Below, one piece after another: positions 1-8,045 of a DNA stretch of 64,000 nucleotides. How positions within the stretch are numbered: the first letter of the stretch is position 1; every line of letters begins with the position of its first letter. The notes under the pieces are model-generated. The model ran no database searches. It was not told the origin of the DNA and saw only the letters and a list, made by a program, of their open reading frames with translations. The DNA comes from Synechococcus sp. SynAce01 (GTDB lineage: Bacteria > Cyanobacteriota > Cyanobacteriia > PCC-6307 > Cyanobiaceae). Location of the stretch: NCBI RefSeq assembly GCF_001885215.1, contig NZ_CP018091.1:62001-126000 (forward strand), in the 5' to 3' direction. The position numbers and the translations under genes were made by a program.

Positions 1-5
1 GCCCC

Positions 6-302
6 GTGCTGGCTCACAGCCTCGCCACACTCTTCCTCTGCTGCTCCATCGCCTACGGCGCCGGTTTCGCTCTCGGCAGCGGCATTCATTGGCTCAATGG
101 CCAGCTCTCCGCTGTCGCGTCGGCACGGCTGGCACCGGCCAATCCACAGCTCATGGCCACCATCGAGGCCTGGCAGGAGGAAGTCAAAGCCGGTCGCTGG
201 GTTGAGCCACAACCCATCGCCACCGGTTGCTGGCGCGATCTCCAGCCACAAAGCGAGCAGCAGGAGGCCGATCAGGAACTCCCGCTCTCCTGGGTCGTGT
301 AG
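6..302 (+). CDS. hypothetical small membrane-anchored protein (possibly partial)
   Basis: GTG at position 6 is the first visible start, and the frame could begin left of the window. The 98-residue product opens with a hydrophobic stretch (about residues 5-30) that resembles a signal anchor or single membrane segment, followed by a polar, acidic tail. I do not recognise a family. It faces the opposite way to the phage genes at 888-10360. The upstream region is missing, so the start cannot be checked. It may be a phage accessory gene, which is inference from position only. Confidence 0.35.
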   Translation: MLAHSLATLFLCCSIAYGAGFALGSGIHWLNGQLSAVASARLAPANPQLMATIEAWQEEVKAGRWVEPQPIATGCWRDLQPQSEQQEADQELPLSWVV

Positions 303-805
303 CACCGGCCAGGGCGGCTCAAAGCCGCCAAAACTGCCTGCAGATGGCATCTAGAAGCCGCCAGAAGGCATAGGACATCGTCGCCGCTGCGCTGCGCTCT
401 GCTCCTGGAGGCGGCTGCTCCAGGCCGCTCCACCCGCTCGCTCCCACTCGGAATTCCACTGCCTCGCGCCTGTGCCGCCACACCAAAGCCAGCAGCCGGC
501 ATCACCACAGCTTCTCTTCTCCTCTCGCGCCTGCTCGGGCTTCGTTACCGCTGTTCGTGTGATGCCTCCTGGTGCGGTGTTTGGTGTTTCCAGATTTTGC
601 GACATTTCCGATGCAATGTCCGCGCGTTTCTCAGTTCTAGGGATAGTTACCCCTTTTTGGATCTTGGTTTTTTATTTTCGTACACCTCTGCTTATCTTGC
701 ACCGTCGCGTTTGATTGTCGATCAATTCATTCACAGCAAGATCGACGGCGCCGTTCAACAGCTAATACGAGAACCACACCGGCTTCCTGCCCGTATCTTC
801 TCCAA
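303..805. other. stretch without a convincing gene
   Basis: Only short, mutually overlapping frames are present and none has protein-like composition. The part around 600-720 is richer in A and T than its surroundings, but no clear promoter pair was found. Confidence 0.4.
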
Positions 806-837
806 ACAAAAGGCCCGGCACAGATGTGCTCGGGCCA
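806..837 (-). terminator. Rho-independent terminator after the scaffold-like gene
   Basis: Read on the minus strand, a GC-rich stem (GGCCCG plus GCAC pairing with GTGC plus CGGGCC, one bulged T) with a four-base loop is followed by TTTTG. It lies about 50 bases past the stop of the minus-strand gene ending at 888, so it would end the late transcript there. Confidence 0.6.
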
Positions 838-887
838 GCAGATTCAGTCGTTGCCTCTGTCCAGATCAGTAGCCACTGCAGCTGGGA

Positions 888-1765
888 TCAGCGCCTGGCC
901 CCGGCTGGCTTGGGTCCATAGCTGGCCAGGTACAGCTCTGAGGTGGTCATGCTCTGGAGGTTGGTCGTCTGGCCATTGCCATCGAACTCAGCGATCACCG
1001 TGTTCGGGCCAAGGCCGCCGCGCTGGCTGAAGAGAAAACTGAGCACCGGGTGCGTGCGCAACGACTCCACGTGCTCAGAAGCAGCGAGGGTGCCGTCATC
1101 GCCAAGGATCGTGCTGCCCTTGCTGTCGATCGGCTCGAGAATGTCACGGCCATTGGCATCTTTTGTGAGCCTAAACTCAGCGCCAACCTGAGAGCGGAAG
1201 ATCTCAAAGAAGCTGCCACGGTTGTCGCCACCGGTACGCCCCTTGGCATCAATGAACAAGCGCTCCAGCAGCGATCCTTGCGCAGTTCATCCACCTGCTT
1301 GAGGGCCTCATCACGCTCTTTGGCCACCAGCTTCACCTTGCGGGCAGCAGAGGCTTCCAGTTGGCGCTCGCGGGTGGCAATCTCACGTTCCAGCTGTTCC
1401 TTCTGCCGCTCGGCCTCCTGCAGCCGCTCGTACTCATCGGGATTGATCTTGGAGAACTGGGAGAGCTGGCGCTTCAAGGTGCGCAGATCGCGCTCCAGGT
1501 TGTTGGTCTTACGGCGCTCGCCTTGAGGGCCTCGCTGATCTGCGCGCCGCGGGGAGCAGGCTCGGGCTCGGCTCATCGCCAGCAATGTCATCGAGGGGTT
1601 CCTCGTCGTCCTGGTCCTCGTCGAGCGTTCATCCTCCAGGTCGAGGTATCGGCTGCATGGTCATGGTCAGTGTCGCCGGCACCTGGTTGGGCTGGTGCTG
1701 CGCTGATCAAAGGAGACGTAGCGCTGCTGAGCTGCAGCGAGTTGATCAAAGAAGGCTTGAGGCAT
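888..1765 (-). pseudogene. phage scaffold-like coiled-coil protein, frameshifted
   Basis: The ATG at 1765 opens a product beginning MPQAFFDQLAAAQQ. The protein can only be followed by changing frame several times: an acidic segment near 1600, a long charged coiled coil (about 1300-1510, containing ERDLRTLKRQLSQF), then a conserved C-terminal part from 1259 down to 888. Single C bases appear to be missing at about 1285, 1525 and 1565, at CC or CCC runs, and adding them restores one reading frame. The acidic, coiled-coil layout and the position downstream of the portal gene suggest a scaffolding or capsid-assembly protein; that is inference. A terminator follows at 806-837. The breaks could be sequencing errors instead of true mutations. 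Confidence 0.55.
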
Positions 1766-1825
1766 GGTCCACCCATCGCGGCTGTGGTTGATGGGAGCAG
1801 CCCGTCCGGGCTCTGCTCCTGCCTG

Positions 1826-2993
1826 CTATTGCCAGCGCTTAAGACGGATCGAAGAGAAACCAACCAGCGGCGAAGTCGGATCGGGATTGGGATCGGGATC
1901 GGGATCGGGCGTGGGCTGCTCTGTCGGGTCCACATCCCAGAGGTCATCGGTCACCGAGACACCGCGCAGTTTCGGTAGACGGATCCATCGCCAGCGGGAA
2001 GCAGGGTCGAGGGCCGGATCGCTGGCACCACAGATCCTGGCCAGGGTCCAGCTCACTGCTGGGCCTGATCGCCGGCACGTTCACCACCAGGCCCAGCGGC
2101 AGCTGCTCAGCGCCGGGGTAGCGATCAAGATCCGGCAGGTTGTACTCGCGCAGGGTGGGTCTGGTGGTGTCATAGAGCTCAGCGAGCACGGCCAATGTGT
2201 CGCCCTCCAGCACCAGGTGGCCATCAGCGCGAAGCAGTTGCGGGTTGAGGTTGCGCAGGGTGTCCACCGTGGTGCCATGACGACCAGCCAGCAGGTTGAG
2301 CGTGTCGCCTTCCACGGTGGTGATCGTTTCGTAGCTGGCCAGTTCAGGGTTCTCCTTGCGCAAGGTCTGCACGGTGGTGCCGTAGCGCTCCGCAATCACG
2401 CTCAATGTGTCACCGGGGCTGACCACCAGCACGCGGTTGGGCTTGAGCGCCAGCACCACCTTCTCGCCCAGCTGTGGCTGCACCAAGGCGCCGATGCCAC
2501 CGGAGCCATAGGCCTGGCCCACCAGCAGCAGAGAGAGGCCAAGCAGCTCAGCTCGCGGCTGTGGGGGCAGCAGGCCGGGCGACTGGAGGCCCGAGAGATC
2601 ACCCAGCCAGCAGAGGCCATCACAGGGGGCAAAGCAGGTGGTGGCCGGGGGCGTCGTGGTGATGCCGGTGTCGGGGTCGGTGAGATCAGGCGGCTGGTAG
2701 ATGCCGCGCAGGCCGCTGCCCTGCCAGGGCTGGCTGGCATCAAGGAAGTCCCAGGCGTAGGGGCGCAGCGCATCGAGCACCGCCGCCCGGCAGATGTAGC
2801 CCTCGCAGAGGATGTCGCCGGTATCGACACCAGGGCCGTTGGTGTTGTTGGAGATCAGGCGCTGCTGGGCAATGAAGACATCGAGCACATGCCGCGCCAC
2901 GATCACCGGCTCCCTGGAACCGGGGTGCTGGGGTTGAAAGAACAGCAACCGGGCATTGGCGACAACCTGCAACGGCGAGGCGGACATGGTCAT
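1826..2993 (-). CDS. phage structural protein with three LysM repeats (C-terminal frameshift)
   Basis: The main frame runs from 2993 to 1944. It has an N-terminal domain of about 190 residues and then three successive LysM-like units (about residues 195-310), each with the pattern GDTL-x(3)-A-x(7-8)-LR. LysM units bind N-acetylglucosamine polymers such as peptidoglycan, so a virion role at the cell wall is likely. Near 1980-2050 the conserved sequence passes into the next frame, which continues through a Pro-Asp repeat and ends FSSIRLKRWQ at 1826; I take this as the true C-terminus. The gene sits between the scaffold-like gene and a small gene at 3021, all on the minus strand. Confidence 0.6.
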
Positions 2994-3020
2994 CAGCCGC
3001 GCAGGATCCAGCCCTGGTAA

Positions 3021-3527
3021 CTACTGGGCTGGGGGTTGGCCTGCCAACTGCGCAGACTCGGCAGGATCAGGAAGAATCGTCTGCGCGTGAAGACGGCGCT
3101 GCTGGGCCGGCGCCAGCGCGGAAGCGGCAGCCGCCTGGTCGGCGCTGGGGATCTCGTATTCGGTGACCACTTCCTCCATGAGCAGATCGGTGGCGTACTC
3201 GATCACATCCAGCTTTTTTGTCGGCAGTTGCTCGGGGATCGGAATGGCAGCGCCCTTGCGCGACACCTTCGTCACCACCGCGTTCTGCGGTGGCGCATCA
3301 GGGTCAAGCGGGGGAGGTGGAGCGAGCAGGGCGGCATCAATCAAGGCAATGGCATCGAGGCTCGCCTTGGCGCTGGGGATCGGATCGGGGTAGCTGGCCT
3401 CCAGCTGCGCCATGGCGTCATTGATGGCACGCACGGCTGGTGCCGTTGCAGGCATCTGCAGGGCACGGCGGATGGCTTCGAGATCAGTGGGACGCCAGGC
3501 GTAGGGGTTCGTGGTGGGATCGCTCAT
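3021..3527 (-). CDS. hypothetical phage protein
   Basis: The frame encodes 168 residues starting MSDPTTNPYAWRP. The composition is rich in Ala and Pro, with predicted helices and no membrane segment. Its start overlaps the portal gene stop by four bases (ATGA at 3524-3527), which indicates translational coupling and membership of the virion operon. I do not recognise a family. A role in head or tail assembly is inferred only from position between the portal and LysM genes. Confidence 0.6.
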   Translation of the reverse strand: MSDPTTNPYAWRPTDLEAIRRALQMPATAPAVRAINDAMAQLEASYPDPIPSAKASLDAIALIDAALLAPPPPLDPDAPPQNAVVTKVSRKGAAIPIPEQLPTKKLDVIEYATDLLMEEVVTEYEIPSADQAAAASALAPAQQRRLHAQTILPDPAESAQLAGQPPAQ

Positions 3528-5170
3528 GGCTGGTGGCTGGGTACGGCGATCGGATCAGCCGTTGCTGCCATGGGGTTCACCACGCCTGGGGCGCTGGAGA
3601 GCGCGAGCTGGTGGCGTAGCTCAGCGCTGCTGATCACGCCGCGCTCATGCAGGGTGAGCCATTCACCAACTGAGGGCAGGGGCCGAGCTGGCGGGGTGAG
3701 CGGCGTCACGGTCAGCGACACCCCGGCTCCTGCCTCCAGCGGATCACCGGTGAGAGCGCACCAGTGGCCCAGCAGGGTGGAGAACACCGAGGTCTTGTGC
3801 GTCGCCAGCGACTGGAGGAGCGCAAAGGATTGCCCGGCTGTGAGGCTGATCTCCTGTTCACTGCGGCCGGCGCCCATGTTCTCGGCGGGCACGAGCGCAT
3901 CGCGGCGCATGTTCTGATCCAGCATCTGCAGGTAGGCGCGGTGCTCGGCCAGGGAGCGGGCGCGGATCTCCTTCCACTCGAAGTCCGCGCCGGCAGGCAG
4001 GTCCATGAAGGTGTTGGTGGAGAGCACCAGCGGTTCGGCGGGGCGCTCATCGCCATCGGCATCCGGCACGTTGCCGAACTGATCCACCAGGCCGCTGCGC
4101 ACGGCCACCGGCAGGGCGCAGCGCGAAAGCAGGTCCTCGTACTCGCTCTTGAGGCGGTAGTGCGTCAGGTACTGATGGGCCAGACCGAGGTGCGGCAGAT
4201 CGCCATGGCCGAAGGACGCACCATCGGCGGCGTACCAGACCGCAGGAAGCTGATGCAACCTGGGGCTAAGCAAGGCGGTGCCAAGGGGCTGGGCCCTGAA
4301 ACCACCGGGTTCACGGGGGCTGGGCACCGCGGCGAACGACGCCTGGGTCATGCCATCTGGTGTGAGCAGCAGGCGGTGGTAGGTCCAGTCGCAAAGCTCA
4401 GCTGGCCGCAACTCCCGGCCATCGGCGCCGACGAAATGCACCGGGATCAGGTCATGGTGCCGCGGCGTCACAGGCCGGCGGCGGTCCTGGCGCCACCAGA
4501 GACCGTGGGGCGCCGCCTGCGGATTCGGCTGTGCCCAGTCCAGCAGGTCCGTACGGGGCACAAGCAGCAGCCGGGGCAGGGAGGCGCGATCACCAGCGGC
4601 GATGGCATCGAGGCGATGACCCTCGGAGGGCCAGCGGTGCTCGGGCGGCAGCACCATCAACAGACAGCCGCCATCGCGCAGCACGAGCAGATCGGCAACG
4701 AACAGGAACACCGACAGGTCAGTGCCGTGGCCATCGACATCACCGAGCACGCGGAGCAGGCTGCTCGGCAGGGCGCGGGGGTGAAGGAAGGAGAGCATGC
4801 CGGCATAGGTGCGCAGGGCATCGCGGAAAAAGCCGGTCGGCCGGGCCGCTTCGATGCGGCTGGCGTAGGAGAGGGAAGGCTCCTTGTGGCCCTGGGGCAG
4901 ATAGACGCTGCGGCGGCAGGCGCCTTCCGGTGACTGCAGCAGGTTCCAGCAGTCGTAGGCGAGCTGAAGCCGATCACGCACGGCCACCAAGGAGGGATGC
5001 TCCCGCCAGGGCTGCAGCAGCGGAGTGCCTTTGGAGGCAGCGCGGGCCTGCTGCTCGGTTGGAGAGAGCGGCAGCCACTTGTTGCGGGATCGGCTGCGAC
5101 TCCTGGAGGCCAAGGGCTTGGTGCTGCTGGGGGCTATTGCCAGGAGGGGGCCTGCCTGCTCCCTTCTCAA
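3524..5170 (-). CDS. phage portal protein, DUF4055 family
   Basis: The product is up to 548 residues. From about residue 35 it resembles DUF4055, a family of head-tail connector (portal) proteins; recognisable parts are the segment around RTYAGMLSFLHPRALP and the helical C-terminal region with SAEHRAYLQMLDQ-like spacing. Portals form the ring through which DNA enters the head. The first 30 or so residues are basic and low in complexity, so the real start may lie further in, perhaps a TTG or GTG near 5090-5110. The decamer at 5134-5143 falls inside this uncertain N-terminal part. It is followed by a coupled gene at 3527. Confidence 0.72.
   Translation of the reverse strand: MRREQAGPLLAIAPSSTKPLASRSRSRSRNKWLPLSPTEQQARAASKGTPLLQPWREHPSLVAVRDRLQLAYDCWNLLQSPEGACRRSVYLPQGHKEPSLSYASRIEAARPTGFFRDALRTYAGMLSFLHPRALPSSLLRVLGDVDGHGTDLSVFLFVADLLVLRDGGCLLMVLPPEHRWPSEGHRLDAIAAGDRASLPRLLLVPRTDLLDWAQPNPQAAPHGLWWRQDRRRPVTPRHHDLIPVHFVGADGRELRPAELCDWTYHRLLLTPDGMTQASFAAVPSPREPGGFRAQPLGTALLSPRLHQLPAVWYAADGASFGHGDLPHLGLAHQYLTHYRLKSEYEDLLSRCALPVAVRSGLVDQFGNVPDADGDERPAEPLVLSTNTFMDLPAGADFEWKEIRARSLAEHRAYLQMLDQNMRRDALVPAENMGAGRSEQEISLTAGQSFALLQSLATHKTSVFSTLLGHWCALTGDPLEAGAGVSLTVTPLTPPARPLPSVGEWLTLHERGVISSAELRHQLALSSAPGVVNPMAATADPIAVPSHQP
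5134..5143 (-). promoter_or_regulatory. CTGGCAATAG decamer, copy near the portal gene
   Basis: One of four exact copies of CTGGCAATAG (the others are at 1826-1835, 38240-38249 and 42504-42513), all on the minus strand and each close to the start of a virion gene. Function unknown; see findings. Confidence 0.35.
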
Positions 5171-5216
5171 TCGCCCTTAGAGTCATCCCATCAGATCATC
5201 CCTGGAGGGATGGGCC

Positions 5217-5579
5217 ATGCATGCCGTCAGCGTCAGCGGCCTCAAGAACAATCCGGCCGAGGCCCTGCGCCAGTCCAAGCAGGGCATGGTCGTCGTGCTC
5301 AACAGGGACCATCCCGATGCGGTGATGATGGGCCTCGATCAGGGCGGCCTGTTGCAGGCACCGGGCGTGCGGGCCGCGCTGGCCACCGCCCTGTTCCGCG
5401 ATGGTGAGCTCTCCCTGGCTCGCGCCGCCCGGGTCGCCGAGATGGACACCTCCGCCTTCATCTCCCATCTCTCGCGGCTGGGGATCCCGGTGATCCGTCT
5501 GACGGAAGCCGAAACCAACGCCGACCTTGACACCCTGGAGCAATGGCTGCAGTCGTCATCAGTGACGCCAGCCCTCTGA
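5217..5579 (+). CDS. antitoxin, UPF0175-like
   Basis: The 120-residue protein begins MHAVSVSGLKNNPAEALRQS, a Phd/UPF0175-like N-terminus. The second half (SLARAARVAEMDTSAFISHL) has the helix-turn-helix character of UPF0175 proteins. In known pairs this protein binds the partner toxin and its own promoter. Its 3' end overlaps the next gene by 37 bases, so the two are co-translated. The pair lies on the plus strand in the middle of minus-strand phage genes, which suggests it was inserted. Confidence 0.72.
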   Translation: MHAVSVSGLKNNPAEALRQSKQGMVVVLNRDHPDAVMMGLDQGGLLQAPGVRAALATALFRDGELSLARAARVAEMDTSAFISHLSRLGIPVIRLTEAETNADLDTLEQWLQSSSVTPAL

Positions 5580-6061
5580 TCGGCCTCGCCCGTGTGAACG
5601 GGATCGGTTGGCTGAAGGAGCTGTTCGGTGGAGGTCCTCATCCCAAAGCGGTGGTGGCCGATGAAGTGATCACCGGAGGCTTCCCTGCAGAAGAAGCGCG
5701 CATCACCGCAGCACTGGAGGCTGGCTGGCTCCAGATTGCTGGACCCATCCCAGCCGGGCCTGACCTGCCGGATCTCGATGAGGGAGAAGCGGCCAGCATT
5801 CGCCTGGCCCTTGCACATCCGGGCCCGGCGCTGTTGCTGATCGACGAGCGCTCAGGGCGGGCCGTGGCCCAGGGCCTGGGGCTGTCGATTGCAGGTACAG
5901 CCGCGGTCATCGGCATGGCCCGAGCGCGCCATTTGATCCCGTCGGCTCGGGCCGTGCTGTCCCAACTGCATGACAGCGATTTCAGGATCGCTCCGGCAGT
6001 GATTCATGCCGTTCTGCGGCGCTGCGGAGAGAGCAGCCCTGAAACTCCACAGGAGCCCTGA
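5543..6061 (+). CDS. PIN-like toxin, DUF3368 family
   Basis: The product has 172 residues and begins with VVISDASPLIGLARV, the first acidic motif of PIN-like DUF3368 proteins. Further acidic positions are present (DEGEAASIRLA around residue 76, LLIDERSGR around residue 97). PIN enzymes are metal-dependent ribonucleases, and DUF3368 proteins are usually paired with UPF0175 antitoxins, as here. The last 20 residues are low in complexity. Together with the upstream gene it forms a type II toxin-antitoxin operon. Confidence 0.75.
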   Translation: MAAVVISDASPLIGLARVNGIGWLKELFGGGPHPKAVVADEVITGGFPAEEARITAALEAGWLQIAGPIPAGPDLPDLDEGEAASIRLALAHPGPALLLIDERSGRAVAQGLGLSIAGTAAVIGMARARHLIPSARAVLSQLHDSDFRIAPAVIHAVLRRCGESSPETPQEP

Positions 6062-6231
6062 GGGAGGTCTGGGCTACGGCGCTCAGGCCAATACAGGGGG
6101 ATGGACTGACCAACGCCACGGTTGTCTCAAGGCTGTTCTCCAACGACTTCAAGTGGCGCTACCCGCTTTCCCCCCGACCACTGCAGGGCAGCATGAACAA
6201 CCTCAAGATCAAGAAACTCCTGAGTCACTGA

Positions 6232-6312
6232 GATGTGAGAACGACCATGATCTATACCCATGTTCTCAATCGTGGGTCGCCTGGGATCAGCAGCCCGGTA
6301 GAGATTGTGTAG
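6232..6312 (+). pseudogene. C-terminal remnant of an integron-type tyrosine recombinase
   Basis: The frame starts DVRTTMIYTHVLNRG and stops with TAG at 6312. This block carries the catalytic Tyr (MIYTHVLNRG) and is the usual C-terminal end of integron integrases and close tyrosine recombinases. A stop codon lies directly before it, and the Arg and His-x-x-Arg motifs are absent, so it cannot be active. It stands between the toxin gene and an AT-rich cassette-like gene. Confidence 0.6.
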
Positions 6313-6545
6313 CGTGATGAACAAGTGGTCCTCGGGCCCGAGAACCATGGCTACGCTTATGGAGATAAATCTGAAAGGCTTTAATGCGACTGGGTTCTTA
6401 CTATGCCCCCGATGTACTTGAGCCGTGGTTCTCGGAAAAGGATGAGCAGTCGGCGGTGGTTCACGGAAACCATCCAATAACAAGTTATGTTTCACAAGAG
6501 AAGTATTCAGGAAAAACAACATTTACAAAATTGGAGGATGTTTAA

Positions 6546-7328
6546 ATGAAATATGGATTAGGATGGACAAAGGCTGTTTGGGATTGGTACAACGAAGTTT
6601 GGAAGAAGCACGCACGTGGTGGAGTGGGAGGGTTAGGTGGAGTAATCATCACATTTTTTGCCATGATAGTTATGATAATCGGTGTCATATTAGGTGCAAT
6701 ACTCGATACAATCGTGGAATTTTTTAATTGGCTAGGCGGGCTATTTAACGATAAAGATGATGATAGAGCCAGAGCAGAGATCAGGGATATGTCATGCGAC
6801 GAAATTAATGCTCTTTCTGAGGAGCGTCTGAATTCAATGACTCAGGCTTTACTGGATGGTCCAACTGGTGATGATGATGAAAAAGCGTTAATAAAAATTG
6901 TAGAGTGTTTGAACTGTGATCGATTGACCGGCACCTATTGGCCTCGTTTTGGATCGCGGATTCAAGATGATACACATGGTAACGAATTCGATCGCTTGCG
7001 TGTCGCTATGCGTAGATGTCGGTTAGTTAATTTCTCAAATTGGGATGATGATGCAACAAGAGTATTCATTCGTAATTCATCTTGTCCTGATTTGCAGCTA
7101 CTAACGATGGATGACATAAAACAACTATTGAGAAATATGTTTAGTGGCTTTACTGGAGACGATGATGAAAGAATGATCAATAAGCTTATATATTGTTTGG
7201 ATTCTGATACCGTGCAGCGTCTTGTTCGAGAGCGGGGGTTTTCCATTTCAGACTTTGATGATGAAGTTGACGGTTCGGAGTGGATACAGCTGGTAAGAAT
7301 ATTTAGGAGTAAAGGAGTATCTGCTTGA
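6546..7328 (+). CDS. membrane protein with two annexin-like repeats, cassette-like
   Basis: The 260-residue product has a hydrophobic segment (about residues 26-52) and then an acidic soluble region. Two related units follow, about residues 80-157 and 176-255. Each contains a leucine-rich helix, a loop GxTGDDDE (PTGDDDEKALIKIV and FTGDDDERMINKLI), a Cys-Leu pair and a later Asp-Gly-x-E segment. The spacing recalls the Gly-x-Gly-Thr-Asp loop of annexin repeats, which bind calcium and phospholipid; that likeness is inference. The gene is much richer in A and T than its neighbours, and an attC-like hairpin lies 15 bases after the stop. Function unknown. Confidence 0.6.
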   Translation: MKYGLGWTKAVWDWYNEVWKKHARGGVGGLGGVIITFFAMIVMIIGVILGAILDTIVEFFNWLGGLFNDKDDDRARAEIRDMSCDEINALSEERLNSMTQALLDGPTGDDDEKALIKIVECLNCDRLTGTYWPRFGSRIQDDTHGNEFDRLRVAMRRCRLVNFSNWDDDATRVFIRNSSCPDLQLLTMDDIKQLLRNMFSGFTGDDDERMINKLIYCLDSDTVQRLVRERGFSISDFDDEVDGSEWIQLVRIFRSKGVSA

Positions 7329-7342
7329 TCCAAGAATGGAAA

Positions 7343-7430
7343 CATAACTAGGCGCTCCAGCTGACCGTAAAAAGCGGCGCTCCTGTCGTCGCTCTGCTTT
7401 TTACGGCATCTGAGCTAGGTCGTTCACAAG
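7343..7430 (+). repeat. attC-like integron cassette recombination site
   Basis: A perfect 11-bp inverted repeat (CCGTAAAAAGC at 7366-7376, GCTTTTTACGG at 7397-7407) is flanked by a second, imperfect pairing that starts with AAC (7347-7349) and ends with GTT (7423-7425). It includes GCTC/GAGC arms with an extra unpaired base. Length, AAC/GTT borders and immediate 3' position to an AT-rich gene match integron attC sites. It could instead be a terminator for either strand, since both arms contain an A or T run. Confidence 0.5.
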
Positions 7431-7445
7431 TCAAGAGCCAACCCT

Positions 7446-8039
7446 TCAGCTATCCGGCTGCAGCGCAATCACAGTGATCGAGCAAGCATCCTGAATCTCC
7501 CGCCAGCGCTCGGCCGTGATCCCCAGCCGCTGCGATATCGCATCGGGCGGTTGTCCTTCCCGCAGCAGCTTCTGCCCGCTGGCGTAGAGGTCGCGCCAGG
7601 AGGGCGGCACCTTGATGGCAAAGCCGTGGTCCCGCAGGTAGTGGGTAATCTCGCCGTTGGCGTAGGTGCGGGCGTAGGGGCGAAACGAGCGCCCACCCGT
7701 ACCATCGAAGCGGGCGGCGGCCTTGAGCAGGCCGATCACCGCGAGCTGACGCAGATCATCAAAGGGATGGGACGTGCGCCGGGCGAAGTTGCCGGCGATC
7801 TTGTCGGCCAGCTCGAGGTGCTCCAGCGCCAGGGCGTGGGCTGGCGAGAGGCGCGGGCGTGAGCGCTGGCGCTGGGGCCGGCTCCGTGGTGGCCGGCGAG
7901 GCGTGAGGCTGAGCGCCAGCTGTTGAAAACCGGAGCAGGAGCAGACGAGTCGGCGGCGATGGCGAGCGCGGGCCGATGGTCGGGGCCAGGCGGAGGCGTG
8001 AACCAGCGCGAACTGAAACGGCAGGCAGAGCTGCAGCAC
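7446..8039 (-). CDS. phage-encoded sigma-70-like protein (regions 2-3)
   Basis: A GTG at 8039 starts a 197-residue frame just after the terminase stop. The first 70 residues are basic and low in complexity. From about residue 75 it resembles sigma-70 region 2 (LELADKIAGNFARR, then DLRQLAVIGLLKAAARFD, then ARTYANGEITHYLRDHG), followed by a region 3-like part (VPPSWRDLYASGQKLL) and a short helix-turn-helix-like end. A typical region 4 is missing. It may direct the host polymerase to phage promoters. It lies in the terminase operon, seven bases from terL. Confidence 0.7.
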   Translation of the reverse strand: MLQLCLPFQFALVHASAWPRPSARARHRRRLVCSCSGFQQLALSLTPRRPPRSRPQRQRSRPRLSPAHALALEHLELADKIAGNFARRTSHPFDDLRQLAVIGLLKAAARFDGTGGRSFRPYARTYANGEITHYLRDHGFAIKVPPSWRDLYASGQKLLREGQPPDAISQRLGITAERWREIQDACSITVIALQPDS

Positions 8040-8045
8040 AACGGT

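Noticed and set aside
1875-1910. GGGATC tandem repeats as a regulatory element
   Set aside because: They encode the Pro-Asp repeat at the end of the LysM protein in its corrected frame.
1764-3020. A 418-codon open frame on the plus strand
   Set aside because: It is antisense to the LysM gene, has no family-like motif and skewed composition, as expected opposite a GC-rich gene.
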